A DNA stretch of 64,000 nucleotides from Taiwanofungus camphoratus (GCA_003999685.1 CP021233.1:1178001-1242000); one strand, 5' to 3'. Numbered from the stretch's first letter, positions 25,870-36,836 are shown. The notes: generated from the sequence alone by a model not told the origin. Numbers and translations: made by a program.

Positions 25870-27612
25870 ATGGCCAACAATTTGCTACCCGAAGCTTTCT
25901 ACAGATTGCCTCCTTCCGACCAACTCGTTCTAATGGGACTATCTCACCGACAAATGCGTCGATGGGCCATATCCCAACAGCGGGATGTGTTTCAGGAAGT
26001 ATCTAATTTGATCCAATATCTGGCCGACTTGAGAGCCTTCCAGAATTCAATCGCTCCCGTCAATGCGCTCCCTGATGAAATTTTGGCGGATATCTTCGGT
26101 CGCGTCCATGATGGATGGGTCTATAGGACAACTAGTTTGTCTTTGTGGTCTGATTCCTACGTTTTTGAAAGACCTCCATGCCATGCGCTCAGCCAAGTTT
26201 GCTGGCGTTGGAGGGCTGTAGCTGTCACCACGCAAAAGCTTTGGTCTGTGTTGTGTTCACATTTGAAGCCACGGTTACTTCGGTACTTTCTGGAACGCTC
26301 AGGATATGCAATGCTGGATATATACTGGAGAGGTAATTGCCCTAAGGCCTTATCGATAGCACCACACAGAGACCGGGTTCTCAGCCTACACAGCAGTAGG
26401 CCTGTATTTCCTGAGAAAGACCCAGATTCTCTACTTACGCTGTCCATGCCCAACCTAGAGATTCTTTCATTTGAAGATCAGCGTTCGCACAAACCCTTCA
26501 CAGCTTTTAATCACCAGTTTTCTCAACTTCGACATTTGTACCTGCGCGGAGCCTTGATCACCTGGACTTCAACAATCTACTCGTGTCTTGTCTCCCTGGA
26601 GTTATACGATATCTCTGAATCAGTTTGCGAGCACGCGATTCCTTCTATGGACGTTTTTCTTGATGTCTTGAATGCTTGTCCCTCCTTAGAATTGCTGAAG
26701 ATTCGTGAATCGGGCCCTAGCTTGCCACGTGGTACCGCGGGCTACCCAACTCCCACACGCATTGTCTCGCTCTCGAAGCTACGTGAGCTCCATCTGGAAC
26801 ACAGTACAAACAACGTGGCGTATCTACTCGCTCATTTGGCCATCCCTGCTCACACCTTCATCCGGATTGAGTGTTTCGCTGTCTTCTATGGAGAAGGAAT
26901 CATTGCAGACGTGTTTCCTCATGACACGAGCATGTTATCCATTTTCTCTCAGACGAGGGTACTCGACATCGATCGCAGTGGACGTGATCTCGTGGTTTTG
27001 GCTGATACCCAACTTGACGGTCCTTCCCGATCTAGCCTTTGCGGACGCCGTGGCTCAATGTCCATGAAGTTGATATGGTTTGACGAGTTTCGCTCTCGCG
27101 TATTGCCACAAGCATTATGCGAGTTAGCAGAGCTGTTCGAATCATCTCCCATTGCCAGTTTCAAGATTGACTTCGGCTGGATAGGAGACCCGAACGAACA
27201 AGATATCCCGACGGATACTTGGGAAAATATCTTTGAATGTTTTCCTCATCTCCGCGACTTGGAGATATGGGACCATTCTCGCGATGCAGAGCCGATATTC
27301 CAGGCCCTTTGTTCAGCCTCGATAGGGGGCGCTGAGCCTCTCTGCTCACATCTGGAAAATCTGTCTTTAAACAACGTAGGGTTCAAGCAGGAGACGATTG
27401 AGGAGATGCTGGCCTGCTTCCAGCTTTACGCGTCTCGAGGTAAACGTTTCAGGAACGCACATATCGATAGTGTCGAGGAACCTACAAAGCTCATGACTGG
27501 GGATGTTTTGGAGAGATTGCAAACCGTAATTGATACATTTAAATGGGATGGGCATTATTATCCTGCGGATGCAGATCGTAATGAGGACCCAGAGTGCTAT
27601 CTAATTCAGTAG
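25870..27612 (+). CDS. F-box domain protein, single exon
   Basis: 580 residues in one uninterrupted exon, unusual beside its heavily split neighbours. A coiled N-terminus (about 1-60) precedes an F-box-like segment: VNALPDEILADIFGRV at about 63-78 and CHALSQVCWRWRAVAVTTQKLW at about 104-125 (split here as CHALSQVCWRWRA and VAVTTQKLW). These are the LPxEIL...I and CxxWR hallmarks of the large basidiomycete F-box family. The rest has irregular leucine-rich segments (LEILSFEDQ, LRHLYLRGALI, LRELHLEHS, LENLSLNNVGF). The F-box should bind Skp1 within an SCF ubiquitin ligase and the leucine-rich part should select a target. The target is unknown; such proteins are highly expanded in Agaricomycetes. 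Confidence 0.88.
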   Translation: MANNLLPEAFYRLPPSDQLVLMGLSHRQMRRWAISQQRDVFQEVSNLIQYLADLRAFQNSIAPVNALPDEILADIFGRVHDGWVYRTTSLSLWSDSYVFERPPCHALSQVCWRWRAVAVTTQKLWSVLCSHLKPRLLRYFLERSGYAMLDIYWRGNCPKALSIAPHRDRVLSLHSSRPVFPEKDPDSLLTLSMPNLEILSFEDQRSHKPFTAFNHQFSQLRHLYLRGALITWTSTIYSCLVSLELYDISESVCEHAIPSMDVFLDVLNACPSLELLKIRESGPSLPRGTAGYPTPTRIVSLSKLRELHLEHSTNNVAYLLAHLAIPAHTFIRIECFAVFYGEGIIADVFPHDTSMLSIFSQTRVLDIDRSGRDLVVLADTQLDGPSRSSLCGRRGSMSMKLIWFDEFRSRVLPQALCELAELFESSPIASFKIDFGWIGDPNEQDIPTDTWENIFECFPHLRDLEIWDHSRDAEPIFQALCSASIGGAEPLCSHLENLSLNNVGFKQETIEEMLACFQLYASRGKRFRNAHIDSVEEPTKLMTGDVLERLQTVIDTFKWDGHYYPADADRNEDPECYLIQ

Positions 27613-28636
27613 TCAGTCCTTTCTATGACTCCACATACCTCAATTACTGATTGAGTAACATTTACTCAGTGACCTCTCTTCGAGTTCCGAGACCTGAAAT
27701 ACTTGCCATTGAAACTTGAGGCGGGTCCATGAGTTGGTAGGGCATATCAGGCTTGCTTCAAAGTGGAGAGGGATTGTGTGTCGCCATGCATATCGCAAAA
27801 CGTTGGATACGAGCACCCTGGTACACCATCTATCTTTTCTCCGATAATTGTTTAAACTGTCTATATGACAAAGGATGCTTCTTTTGAGTAGTGATAGGCA
27901 CAAGCCTGTACTTCCCAAGAAGTCTACCCTTCTGCGAGGGTCCAAACAAACTCAACAACAGTGGAATCAACAGCTCCGTTGTGCGCATCTGTCTCGATTT
28001 TGAGCCTTCGGGCCGAGCCTCGATAGCCATCCCTTGTAGACCAACATTCTAAATTATCTCTCTCTGTCGATGGCGGTTGGATTACGTCCTCTTAGACAGG
28101 ATGTAGAAGTTTCCTTTCACGAGGAAAAGATACATATGCGAGATGAGACTCGGAGGCATTGAAACGTCCACCGCGACAGTATTACGGTAGTTCTCAGCGA
28201 GGGCAGCTGTCCTCCCGCGTCGCACAACATAGGTAGGCACTTAAGCTCGTCTGACAGGTGTATCAGTGGCTTCGAAAACCTCGGTGAAAGTACACCATTG
28301 CTTATCCCAAAGTAGGTCCTTCATTGTCCCAAAATCAGCCAGACTCAACAGCGGACGTAATGTCAAGCTTAGATGCAGTCACCAGTGCGCAACGCCGATT
28401 CGTTAATTACTTCTTCCGCCGGAAGATCATGCTGTCTCTATCAAGACTGTTATACATCCATTTTATGTTCCACGCAGAGTCCATGAGAGAGATGGATGAT
28501 CCAATAGTTCCTAGTCGTAAGAGTTGCCAGACTGCGCTCTACAGATCAGGACAGATCACGTATAAGACCGTAGGGGCTGATAATAGTCAGGAACTCGGGA
28601 TCCGCTCAAAAATGTGCCCGCTCCTGGTGGAGCGGC
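27613..28636. other. intergenic, no gene recognised
   Basis: Holds the 3' ends of two convergent genes. Short ORFs on both strands (for example 27945-27640 minus) show no domain or coding texture that I recognise. Confidence 0.4.
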
Positions 28637-29659
28637 CTAGTACTCATCGCTCGGGTTGACTGAAGGGGCAGGAGCCACTGATACCTCTGCAGGTAATCCA
28701 GCCTCTTTCCACGCAGCATACCCACCGATGATGTCTGTCGCGTTCAGCATCCCCAGATCATGTAGTGAGGCGGCAGCAAGGGAAGACGTGTAGCCTTCTT
28801 GACAGAAGATAATGGCTCGCAGATCGTACCGATTGGCGACTGGCAGTTTATGATCACAGCGTGGGTCGAGTCGCCACTCCAGCACATTGCGTTCGACGAT
28901 AAGCGACCCGTGGATCCCACCTGAAGCACGCCGCTGTGCCTCGGGGCGGATATCGATAAGCACGACCGCCCACGGGCTGGCGGTGTCGTGTAGTTCGTCG
29001 AACGCCTGTTTGGGAGTGATCCTTTCAAGGCGCGCCCGTGCACTTGCAAGGAGCTGTTCGACGCTACGCGATCCCGGCGGCGGGACTAGGGGTTCAATAA
29101 GGTTGCGGGCGGCTTTGCGCACCACATCCCAAAGAGCTGCCTCGTCATATGATGACGATCCAATGTTGCGTACAGCGCCGATCCACTGTCCTTTGGCGCC
29201 ACCGATATGTGCACGCACCACGCGAGTCAGGAATTTGGAGCCGACTAGTAGACCGGCACGCTGCACAAAGTCATCCGATGAGCCGCAGATGAGGAGGGGG
29301 CTCTCTTCTTCTACCGAGGCGCTTGGCGCGGCCAAGATGAAGAGGTAGCCTCGAGTGAGGAGGGCTCGTTTGAGAGAGGACGCGATACGCTGCAAAAAGC
29401 GTTCATCGGAGGTATGAGATAGTGTAACGATGACACCGATCTTGCTGCCATCAACAGTTTCTGCCTTGCGGATAGCACGAAGTGCCATGCTCTGGGCAGT
29501 CTGCTCGCGAACGTCTTCTAAGGTGCGTTGGGTCCTCGACTGAAGGTCTGATTGCGGCGAGATGGGTAGCGCTACGGCAACTGAGTGACGATTGATGACT
29601 TCGCCATAGCTCAGAGTAGATGAGCTCGTGGAAGAGGCATCATCCAGTCTACGCGACAT
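28637..29659 (-). CDS. rhodanese-domain protein with an unassigned N-terminal half
   Basis: 340 residues from the Met at 29659 (a frame-open Met also lies at 29692). Residues from about 225 form a rhodanese domain: AVVLIDIRPEAQRRASGGI, GSLIVERNVLEWRLDP, then the active-site loop FCQEGYTSSLAA with the sulfur-accepting Cys, then GGYAAWKEAGLP. This family moves sulfur between thiol carriers. The first 200 residues (ALRAIRKAETVDGSKIGVIV, LLVGSKFLTRVVRAHIGGA) are not assigned with confidence; the second phrase faintly recalls the DHHA1 domain of alanyl-tRNA synthetases and related phosphoesterases. No signal peptide. Single exon as read. Rhodanese part 0.85, N-terminal assignment 0.25. Confidence 0.8.
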   Translation of the reverse strand: MSRRLDDASSTSSSTLSYGEVINRHSVAVALPISPQSDLQSRTQRTLEDVREQTAQSMALRAIRKAETVDGSKIGVIVTLSHTSDERFLQRIASSLKRALLTRGYLFILAAPSASVEEESPLLICGSSDDFVQRAGLLVGSKFLTRVVRAHIGGAKGQWIGAVRNIGSSSYDEAALWDVVRKAARNLIEPLVPPPGSRSVEQLLASARARLERITPKQAFDELHDTASPWAVVLIDIRPEAQRRASGGIHGSLIVERNVLEWRLDPRCDHKLPVANRYDLRAIIFCQEGYTSSLAAASLHDLGMLNATDIIGGYAAWKEAGLPAEVSVAPAPSVNPSDEY

Positions 29660-30450
29660 AGCAGATGCCAGTGCGTGGATGTATAATGCCAAATATCACG
29701 GAGAGGGAGATCTAAAGTAGCATTGGCGCTTCATGAGCTCGGTATAGCCCATCAAAGTCATCTCGGTTTGAATACTGACAACACCTGAGCGTTCGCTGGA
29801 CTTTCTGGAGAATTCTGTCACAAGAATGAAGTCGATACTTGGGGGTCGACGTCGTTCTTGAAATGGCAATCAGCGGCGCAATTCGAAGGCTTCACGCTGC
29901 ACGCCTTTTGTGAATGCCTCCATGAAATGATATCATTAGCTGTGATCTTTCCTGTGGAATCTTTAGTTCAGTCAAGCGGCTCATCCGGGTATGACCAGAG
30001 CGAATAAAAAGCAGTGAACATAAGCTACAAGACAGACTGGAAACTGCAACCTGGAAATTTAGCCGACGCCAAGTGCCGGAAGACTTGATCGACTCGAGCA
30101 TGCATTTTATGTCATAAATCTTTATTCTACCCACTTTCGTGGAAGTTGGAAGATATTGTGGTTCCCTCTAGACTATCAGTTTACAAGGGCCGGGTACCCC
30201 TTCCTGAATTTTACAAATGTTTACTAAGTGCTTACGGAAAGCCATACACTCATCGTTGAGACTTCTGCTCTCCTGATGACTTGCCGGATTCAATCAATGT
30301 GCTTAAAGAGATTCAAGGCATTACAGTGAAGGTTGAACCTTAGACGTTGACCTTCCTCACCAACACTTGCCGAACAAGGTGTACAACGATGCAACTTCGC
30401 TCTTCCACCACATGTGTACTTAGACGATAGTCCGTGGCATCAATCTACGG
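29660..30450. other. intergenic, no gene recognised
   Basis: Upstream of the rhodanese gene. No feature recognised. Confidence 0.4.
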
Positions 30451-30987
30451 CTACAGGTTCCAGGACGTAACATCCAAAGCTCCGTGACAAAGAGCATACA
30501 ACCCTTTAGCCTTTGGGGCGAGTTCATGAGGTAGCCGGCGGACGAGCGGTTCGAGGGCCTCCTGCAAGGGACAAAATACCTCCAGCTTGCGTCGGGCATC
30601 TCCTTCAAAGTCTGCTGCGGGTAGCTCTATGACATGGTATTTCCCAGGGATGCGCCCATAGAGCGCTGTACAGCAAGGATAAGATATGTGGAGCAAGCGG
30701 CCGACGCTGGACCGCCTGGTGGAAGTCGTAGGGCAGCCGCCGAGCTGGCGGACTGGGAGCACGGGGAACCCGTGAGGACTGTTGTGTGCTGGTGTTACAA
30801 ATTTGTGGTGGAGGGAGTGCGTTTCGAGTCGCCGTGCCGCAGTGTGTGGCGACGCGAAAGGCGGCACGGTGTCGAAAACGATACATATACATGTAGATTT
30901 GTTATTGGGAGTAAATAATCTTGCTTTGCTGTGCATGTGTGCTATCGATGTGAAACCAACCCTCTCCGGAGATACGAAACATAGCAA
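30451..30987 (-). CDS. hypothetical ORF, possibly the last exons of a small gene
   Basis: 178 codons. The N-terminal third looks non-coding, but the last 75 residues have good texture: GRIPGKYHVIELPAADFEGD, ARRKLEVFCPLQEALEPLV, RRLPHELAPKAKGLYALCHG, ending TSWNL at 30451. The real gene may start in another frame upstream (30892-30605 has an alternative open frame with an Arg-rich, mitochondrial-presequence-like start) joined through an intron I cannot fix. Family not recognised. Confidence 0.4.
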   Translation of the reverse strand: MLCFVSPERVGFTSIAHMHSKARLFTPNNKSTCICIVFDTVPPFASPHTAARRLETHSLHHKFVTPAHNSPHGFPVLPVRQLGGCPTTSTRRSSVGRLLHISYPCCTALYGRIPGKYHVIELPAADFEGDARRKLEVFCPLQEALEPLVRRLPHELAPKAKGLYALCHGALDVTSWNL

Positions 30988-31794
30988 TCAACTTCTGCAC
31001 TAGTGGAAAATACTGCAAAATATTGTAGAAACGTACAAAGTGGTTTCTGAGAGACGGATGGGGTTAGGAGCCTGGGACTGGGATAACTTTGTGAAGATCA
31101 AACACAGAGCCAATTGAAACTGCGCATACCGGAACAGTCAGGCGTCTGGTGTCGTTCCCAATTAGGTATCAACCTCCAACCGAACTCGATTCCATCCACC
31201 TCTAATAGACCGTTCTTCTGGCGTAGGATAGATTAGGGGCCCATTTTCAATGCCTACTACTTACCGAGAAACACCGCGTCTCAAATAATACTAGTTCACT
31301 TGTTGTGGTACATAAATATTGTTGATTTCATCGTCATCGTCAACAGTTCGCCCAGACGGCTCTGCCGTCTGGCTTCGAGACTAACTCACCTGGTTCACGG
31401 TCTGCTACCCCGGAAGTTGACTGGGTCTGCATAGGAAGTGCGGCTGGTGTGGAAACCTCGGAAAGCTCTGATGCATTCGCTGATTGGCAGAAGGACAAAG
31501 ACTTCTCAGAACACCCTTTCACTATAGTGCGGTGATCTTGTGCTGGAACGTCACAACCTTTTCAGAAGGTGAGAAGACGAGATTCGTTGCATTTCATACT
31601 TCGTACCGCCACCATACGACAGATGAATAATATTTATAGGATCAATGGATCAAGAATCACGCGACATCGTTGTCAGAGCCTTAACTTTTGCTCGAGGCCG
31701 GTCCCAGTCATGGCTTCACATTCTCCTTCACTAGATTTATATAGTGGTCCTTGAGTCTGATTCAGCAGGCGCGTGCGTTCCAAACCGAGTCGAA
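30988..31794. other. intergenic, no gene recognised
   Basis: Contains scattered short ORFs without recognisable content and the 3' flank of the membrane-protein gene ending at 31795. Confidence 0.4.
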
Positions 31795-33840
31795 CTAGGG
31801 AATGTCACTCATATTCCTAAGAGTCCAACTGCGTGATATGATCTCATCTACCTTGTCCAGAGCTGAGTGCCGCGCGTTTTGTCGTTCTGCAGGAGTTCGA
31901 TGGCCCGCGGTGCGAACTGGAGAACGCGAGGATTCAGATAGCGGAGAGAAAAGGTCCACCTCCTGTATCACATGCGGAACATCTTTGTTGTGCTTTGGTG
32001 GCACCTGCGAACCTTTCGTGAGTTTCTTGAGACGAGCACGGTATGGAGAAGAACTGGATGAAGACGGAAACGGTAGAGGAGGAGGTTCTTTCTGGGTACG
32101 AAGCTTGTTGCGAACTTTTGCTCCTGGGATAGACTTGGAAATCGAGGTGCTCGGGGTCTTTCCGCTTTCTCCAGGCATTTGTAAATGCAAAGATGGGCTT
32201 GAACCAAAGTCTGGCGGAATTGGTCCAAAAAATAGCTTGGATTCGAGCGGCGGCGACATGATTCTGGGAGGACTGAGCGGCAGGACGGAGGAGTCAACAC
32301 GTGTCATTGCAGCCGGCGTCGAGGTTGCCGAAGTCGACGTGCGCGAGGCAGCCGGCGTCGAAAAGGGACTACTCTTTTTCTCAGCGGTACTCCGGCGAGT
32401 CGGTACCGCAGTGAAGTTGTCGTCAGCGGCGGCTGTCGAACGCTTTGTAGGAGACGACCATGGAATATTCCAGCCCCAAGCTGAAGCTTCCGAACTGGTT
32501 TTAGTCTGACTCGTTTCTTCCTGAGAGCCGCCAGCCATTCTGTTCCATTCTAGATGAGTACCATCTGCCAGCTCGACACCAGCTTCCGTGTCTTCTTCGA
32601 TGATCCTGAATCCTGTTCCAGAGAGTAGCGGAGTATCGACCTCGGGTCGATGAGCAAGAGATCTTTCCCTCGTTGGCGTGGGCATTGGCGTATATGCCTT
32701 GGCAGGTTGTCTTAATTCGTCGACATTGAAATCGGAATCTTTTCTTTTGTGCCCCTGCCTGTATCCCGCGTTCCGGGTAAGGGTTGGATCAAACGAGGTT
32801 GGTGTGTCTTCTAGATCATGTTCCCCACGCGCCACCTCTGCTGGCGAACGACGCATTGTACCAAATTTGAGCCGCTCGAGAATGCCGCGTCTAATGGACT
32901 TGTGTCGCAGAGTATCGTATGGCACAGTATCTTCCTCGTCATTGAAGGCACTCAGCGGATCCGGCGACATGAATACAGCTGTTAACTGAGCGCCTGACTG
33001 GCGGGTCCCGCTACCCGTAGAAGAGAACAGCGGATTCTCTGTGCTCGGCGAATGACCCTGGACCAAGAAAGGGGTATCCTCAGTGGAATATATGTTCTCA
33101 TGATGAGTGCGGACTGGGCACAGAACCGACTGTGCAGGCACAACTTCCGCAGTTAGCACATGCTCATGTTTGCGGGAGGATGAGAAGGCGCGAGCTATCC
33201 AGCTCCCTTTGTTGGCCCACTGAGAAAAGGCAGATCCATGCCAGGACAGTTTATTTGAACTCCTTCCACTCGATTCGTCTTCGATTTCCATATCTGGCGG
33301 TGGGGCATAGCGAGGGCCGGGCTCTAGAGAAACCTCACGACAATGCGAATGGTGATGACCGAAAAACCAGCGGACTAGAACCCATGCAATGAGGGCGCCG
33401 GCAAGAATTCCAAGGACTGCGAATAGAGGTGCAAGGTATGCAACATCAAAACTAGATCTGTGTATTGTGGTGTCAAGCTGATTCTGAGAGGACGAGCTCG
33501 AGTTCGCTGGGGGAAGGGCAGTGATGCGAATGATGGATACTGAAGTAGACATGACAGTAGTTGTAACAGTAGGAGAAGACGCGCTCGCGGTCACTATAGG
33601 AAGGTCTGCTCCACTTATGGTCGGAACTGCACTTGTACCCGCAAAAGCACCCAGTGAACCTGAAGTGGAGGTGGCACCCCATGAGGGGTAAGGCCACCAA
33701 TTAATGCTGGATGTAGTAGCAGTCCCATCAGCGGTCTGCACATCTTGTCTCCGGGTGTGCAGGACCTCAAAAGTTGCTGAACGTGCAGCATGAGCTCCGA
33801 TGGCCGAATTCTGACCGGCCAGGACCACAGCGGTAACCAT
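31795..33840 (-). CDS. single-pass membrane protein, Ser/Thr-rich outside, long disordered tail inside
   Basis: 681 residues, one exon. A short hydrophobic start (MVTAVVLAG) may be a weak signal peptide. Residues about 30-125 are Ser/Thr/Ala-rich and likely O-glycosylated. One transmembrane helix at about 133-160 (VAYLAPLFAVLGILAGALIA, then WVLVRWFFGHHHSH) is followed by about 520 residues of Ser/Pro-rich, basic, disordered sequence with many SP/TP sites. The topology resembles fungal wall-stress or mating-type surface sensors (Mid2/Wsc-like layout), but no cysteine-rich ectodomain is present and I cannot name a family. The start is only 14 bp from the stop of the ORF upstream, so that ORF may be part of its leader or a missed 5' exon. 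Confidence 0.7.
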   Translation of the reverse strand: MVTAVVLAGQNSAIGAHAARSATFEVLHTRRQDVQTADGTATTSSINWWPYPSWGATSTSGSLGAFAGTSAVPTISGADLPIVTASASSPTVTTTVMSTSVSIIRITALPPANSSSSSQNQLDTTIHRSSFDVAYLAPLFAVLGILAGALIAWVLVRWFFGHHHSHCREVSLEPGPRYAPPPDMEIEDESSGRSSNKLSWHGSAFSQWANKGSWIARAFSSSRKHEHVLTAEVVPAQSVLCPVRTHHENIYSTEDTPFLVQGHSPSTENPLFSSTGSGTRQSGAQLTAVFMSPDPLSAFNDEEDTVPYDTLRHKSIRRGILERLKFGTMRRSPAEVARGEHDLEDTPTSFDPTLTRNAGYRQGHKRKDSDFNVDELRQPAKAYTPMPTPTRERSLAHRPEVDTPLLSGTGFRIIEEDTEAGVELADGTHLEWNRMAGGSQEETSQTKTSSEASAWGWNIPWSSPTKRSTAAADDNFTAVPTRRSTAEKKSSPFSTPAASRTSTSATSTPAAMTRVDSSVLPLSPPRIMSPPLESKLFFGPIPPDFGSSPSLHLQMPGESGKTPSTSISKSIPGAKVRNKLRTQKEPPPLPFPSSSSSSPYRARLKKLTKGSQVPPKHNKDVPHVIQEVDLFSPLSESSRSPVRTAGHRTPAERQNARHSALDKVDEIISRSWTLRNMSDIP

Positions 33841-33854
33841 GATACACCGCGCGT

Positions 33855-34472
33855 TTACAAGCCAGCGTCAGGTGGAAGGAATATCACACCGACGCGGGAT
33901 TCAACACACAGGGCGGAAAGGTCTGCGATAGGTTGATCCAGAGTGAGACCTGCTGCGACGAACGTCGAGCGACGTATGACGTGTGAGGAGGGAGAATAGG
34001 AAGCGCCAGTTACACCCGACCGTATGTTGTTACGCCAGAAAGTAGTAGGACGTACTGACCGCACGCATAAGTCAAATGCATCATGGACGCACGATGAACA
34101 CCCACATAAAGGAGGAGGAGGTCGTGGCAAACCGCCAGTTTGCTCCTTGGTCAAGAAGGAAGAGTTATTCCCCTCAGGATGCGATGATCTCGGAGGATTT
34201 GCGAAATTTCTTAGACTCTTTGATCGAAAATCGTAAGAGGGGACTGTCGGAGGAGCCGACGCAGGGCGTGGAGGTAAATATGAAGCACAAGCTCCTGATG
34301 GTCCTGGTATAGGCACACTGAGAGAGCGAGCAAGAAGCGTACCGTCTCGAAGAAGAGATGGTGCAGAGGGAGCTGAACGGGAAGAGGAAGAGGCAGTCAT
34401 TTTGGTACTGACCGCCAAAGGACGGCTGACAGAACAGAAGGAATACTGGGACATCGCGAAAGATAAATACAC
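33855..34472 (-). CDS. hypothetical protein or leader region
   Basis: 205 codons, Ser/Pro-rich (TASSSSRSAPSAPS, PGPSGACASYLPPRPASAP) with a C-terminal piece of better texture (GLTLDQPIADLSALCVESR, VGVIFLPPDAGL). No domain recognised. Ends 14 bp before the start codon of the membrane-protein gene on the same strand, closer than independent fungal genes usually lie. It may be a translated upstream ORF, part of the 5' untranslated region, or a small gene. Confidence 0.4.
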   Translation of the reverse strand: MYLSFAMSQYSFCSVSRPLAVSTKMTASSSSRSAPSAPSLLRDGTLLARSLSVPIPGPSGACASYLPPRPASAPPTVPSYDFRSKSLRNFANPPRSSHPEGNNSSFLTKEQTGGLPRPPPPLCGCSSCVHDAFDLCVRSVRPTTFWRNNIRSGVTGASYSPSSHVIRRSTFVAAGLTLDQPIADLSALCVESRVGVIFLPPDAGL

Positions 34473-34928
34473 CTGGCTTAGATGTTGGGTACGTCACATG
34501 TAGGGTGAGTCCAGCTATCTCAAAGTCGACAATTGTAACAAGGGAGAGTGAGTCTCCCTTCGTCGTCAGAACACTACTGATGACGATTGGCACGAAGTTG
34601 GCACTTCTGGATGTGTCCTTCCTGATCAATTTCTAAGTATGTGTACCGCTCGGACTTGCTAGCCGCGGAGCCAAGACTGTAATAAGGGGTCAAGATGTCC
34701 TAGAACAAAACCATCAGTCAATCGATTGAAATGGTCGCGGTTGAACCTCGTATCATAATACAGAGTGTCAGTGGCTGTCATCAACGGTTGCAAACACTGT
34801 TCAATACGACAATGCTCTCAGATATGAATGCACGTACGGAATATGATGCAGACTTGCAGTGCCAAAATTTAGCAGACGGTCGCTGATCATATTGTAGCTA
34901 TCACAGTCTATACGTAAGTAGCACATGA
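34473..34928. other. intergenic, no gene recognised
   Basis: Divergent spacer between the minus-strand ORF ending at 34472 and the Rieske-DUF455 gene. An unplaced 5' exon of the latter could lie here. Confidence 0.4.
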
Positions 34929-36836
34929 GTGTTAGTAGGCGTTCACAAGCAGCAAGCGCCGAATGGCAAGGGCGTCTATGAGCTCAATGTTGTGGAACTT
35001 CCACTAAATAGTCAAAGATTAGCACTTCCAAGAGATCGGTCGATGAGTATCGTCCTTCAGGATGGCGGCCGAATTTATGCTGTACGTCACACAGTCCATA
35101 CCACACCACTACGTACCAATGTTCTGGCTGGAATAGAATATCTCCATTCAAGACAATCTTGTCGCATTCCCGCTTTCTCCTTACTCTTCGCTCCCAAGAG
35201 GGTCAATATCATTCTCTCATTCTATTTCGTCTGTCGTCAGAACAAGATAGGGAGCATTTCAATAGCGAAGATGACCATCCATCTGACCGACTTCAACTAT
35301 ATGCCATGGAAGCCAACTGTCCTCACCTTGGCGCTGATTTATCTCATGCTGAAATCGAGGATTGCGAGACCGGCGTCGTTGCGGTTTGTCCGTGGCATAG
35401 GTGAGTCAGCTTGATGTCCAGTCGAGCTACCAAACTAAATGCCCAAGGGGGCAAGATATGATTTTGATCTTCGCACTGGAGAGAGCGAAACTGGACTCAA
35501 GGCCTGTACGTATACCGTGGAAGTACGGAACGACAACAATGGGGTCGAGAACGTATGGGTTGAAACCCCAGGAGGAGGGTCGAATTGGCGGCTTGTGGAG
35601 CTGAGGCCTGTATCAGAAGGTGCCCTCAAACGAGATGTCGTTTGGAAACCCCAAGGATGCTTACAGTCATGCAGAGTTTGCTGACACCCCATCACCCTTA
35701 CCTGACTTGTCTCATCTTTCTGTTTCATCGTCGCCAAATGTATCCGAGCCAGAGGAAATCGTGCCAGCCGAGAGGCCGCCGACGACACTCATTCAATGGG
35801 CGGTCCTCATTCTGAACACGGCAAATCCGACCCTAAAAGTGCGTGTAATTCTTAACGGAGAAACTATTACACTTTTGAAGTATCTCTAACATGCGTGTTC
35901 TGTTCGTATCCCAGGTCCAGCGAACCAGACACGCTGTTCATTTATTCCGGACCGGTCAGCTCAAGTCCATAGGAAATCGGTCGTCAAACGCTCCTCGACC
36001 TCCGGACTTACCGCCGCGTGAAGAAACCTTTCTCAAGAATACGGTCGACCCGATCAAGGTTGCGAAGAGGAAGAACAGAGCCGTCATGCTCCATGCTCTA
36101 GCAAATATTGAACAATGGGCGTAAGTGCCTGCTATCATCCCATCTTACCCTTCTCAATTTCACATGCGCATCCTACATACCAGAATTGACCTCGCGTAAG
36201 TCATCGAATCAGTCGCTGACGATAACCGATGGAACGAGCGCAACGTTATACAGATGGGATATTATCGCTCGGTTTGGCCCAGAGCATCCTGACTTGCCAC
36301 CTGCATTCTTCTCTGACTTCACCAAAATGGCCCTCGACGAGTCCAAACACTTCACACTGCTTACATCTCGGCTTATTGCACTCTCTCCCAGCACACCGTA
36401 TGGCTCGCTACCCGTGCACGCATCGCTATGGGAGTCAGCTCGAGTCACCTTCATCTCGTTGCGCGCTCGTCTGGCGATCATACACCTTGTTCATGAAGCG
36501 AGAGGGTTAGATGTGAATCCAGGTACTATCGAGCGGTTCCGTCGCGCGGGCGATATGGACAGCGTCAAAGTTCTGGAGGTCATACACCACGACGAGGTGA
36601 CTCATGTGACGACGGGTCACCGCTGGTTTACCTGGATCTGTGCGAAACAAGGTGTCGATCCTGTGACAACTTTCAGGGAAGAGGTCAAGAGGTGCTGGAC
36701 GGGCGATGTGAAGGGACCCTTCAACGCGGAAGATCGAGAGAAGGCGGGCATGACGAGGGATTTCTATGAGGATTTAAGAGGTGAGATGCAACCGGATTGG
36801 AAGCGTCCTCCAAGAGCAAGCATCTCCCCAGCGTAA
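34929..36836 (+). CDS. Rieske [2Fe-2S] domain fused to a DUF455 ferritin-like domain
   Basis: The N-terminal part carries a complete Rieske cluster site: EANCPHLGADLSHA (Cys-x-His) and VVAVCPWHRYDFDLRTGES (Cys-x2-His) with the exon join after TGG-CAT. The C-terminal part, from RTRHAVHLFRTGQ, is DUF455, a ferritin-like helical family with carboxylate/His iron ligands (MLHALANIEQWAIDLAWD, MALDESKHFTLL, VIHHDEVTHVTTGHRWF). It ends RASISPA at 36836. Introns include 35839-35914, 36121-36183 and 36196-36253; the last two enclose a 12-nt exon (36184-36195). The 5' end is uncertain: coding texture starts near 34945 (GKGVYELNVVELPLNSQ) but I could not fix the first ATG or the join before the Rieske motif. 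A Rieske cluster could feed electrons to a di-iron site. Confidence 0.82.
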
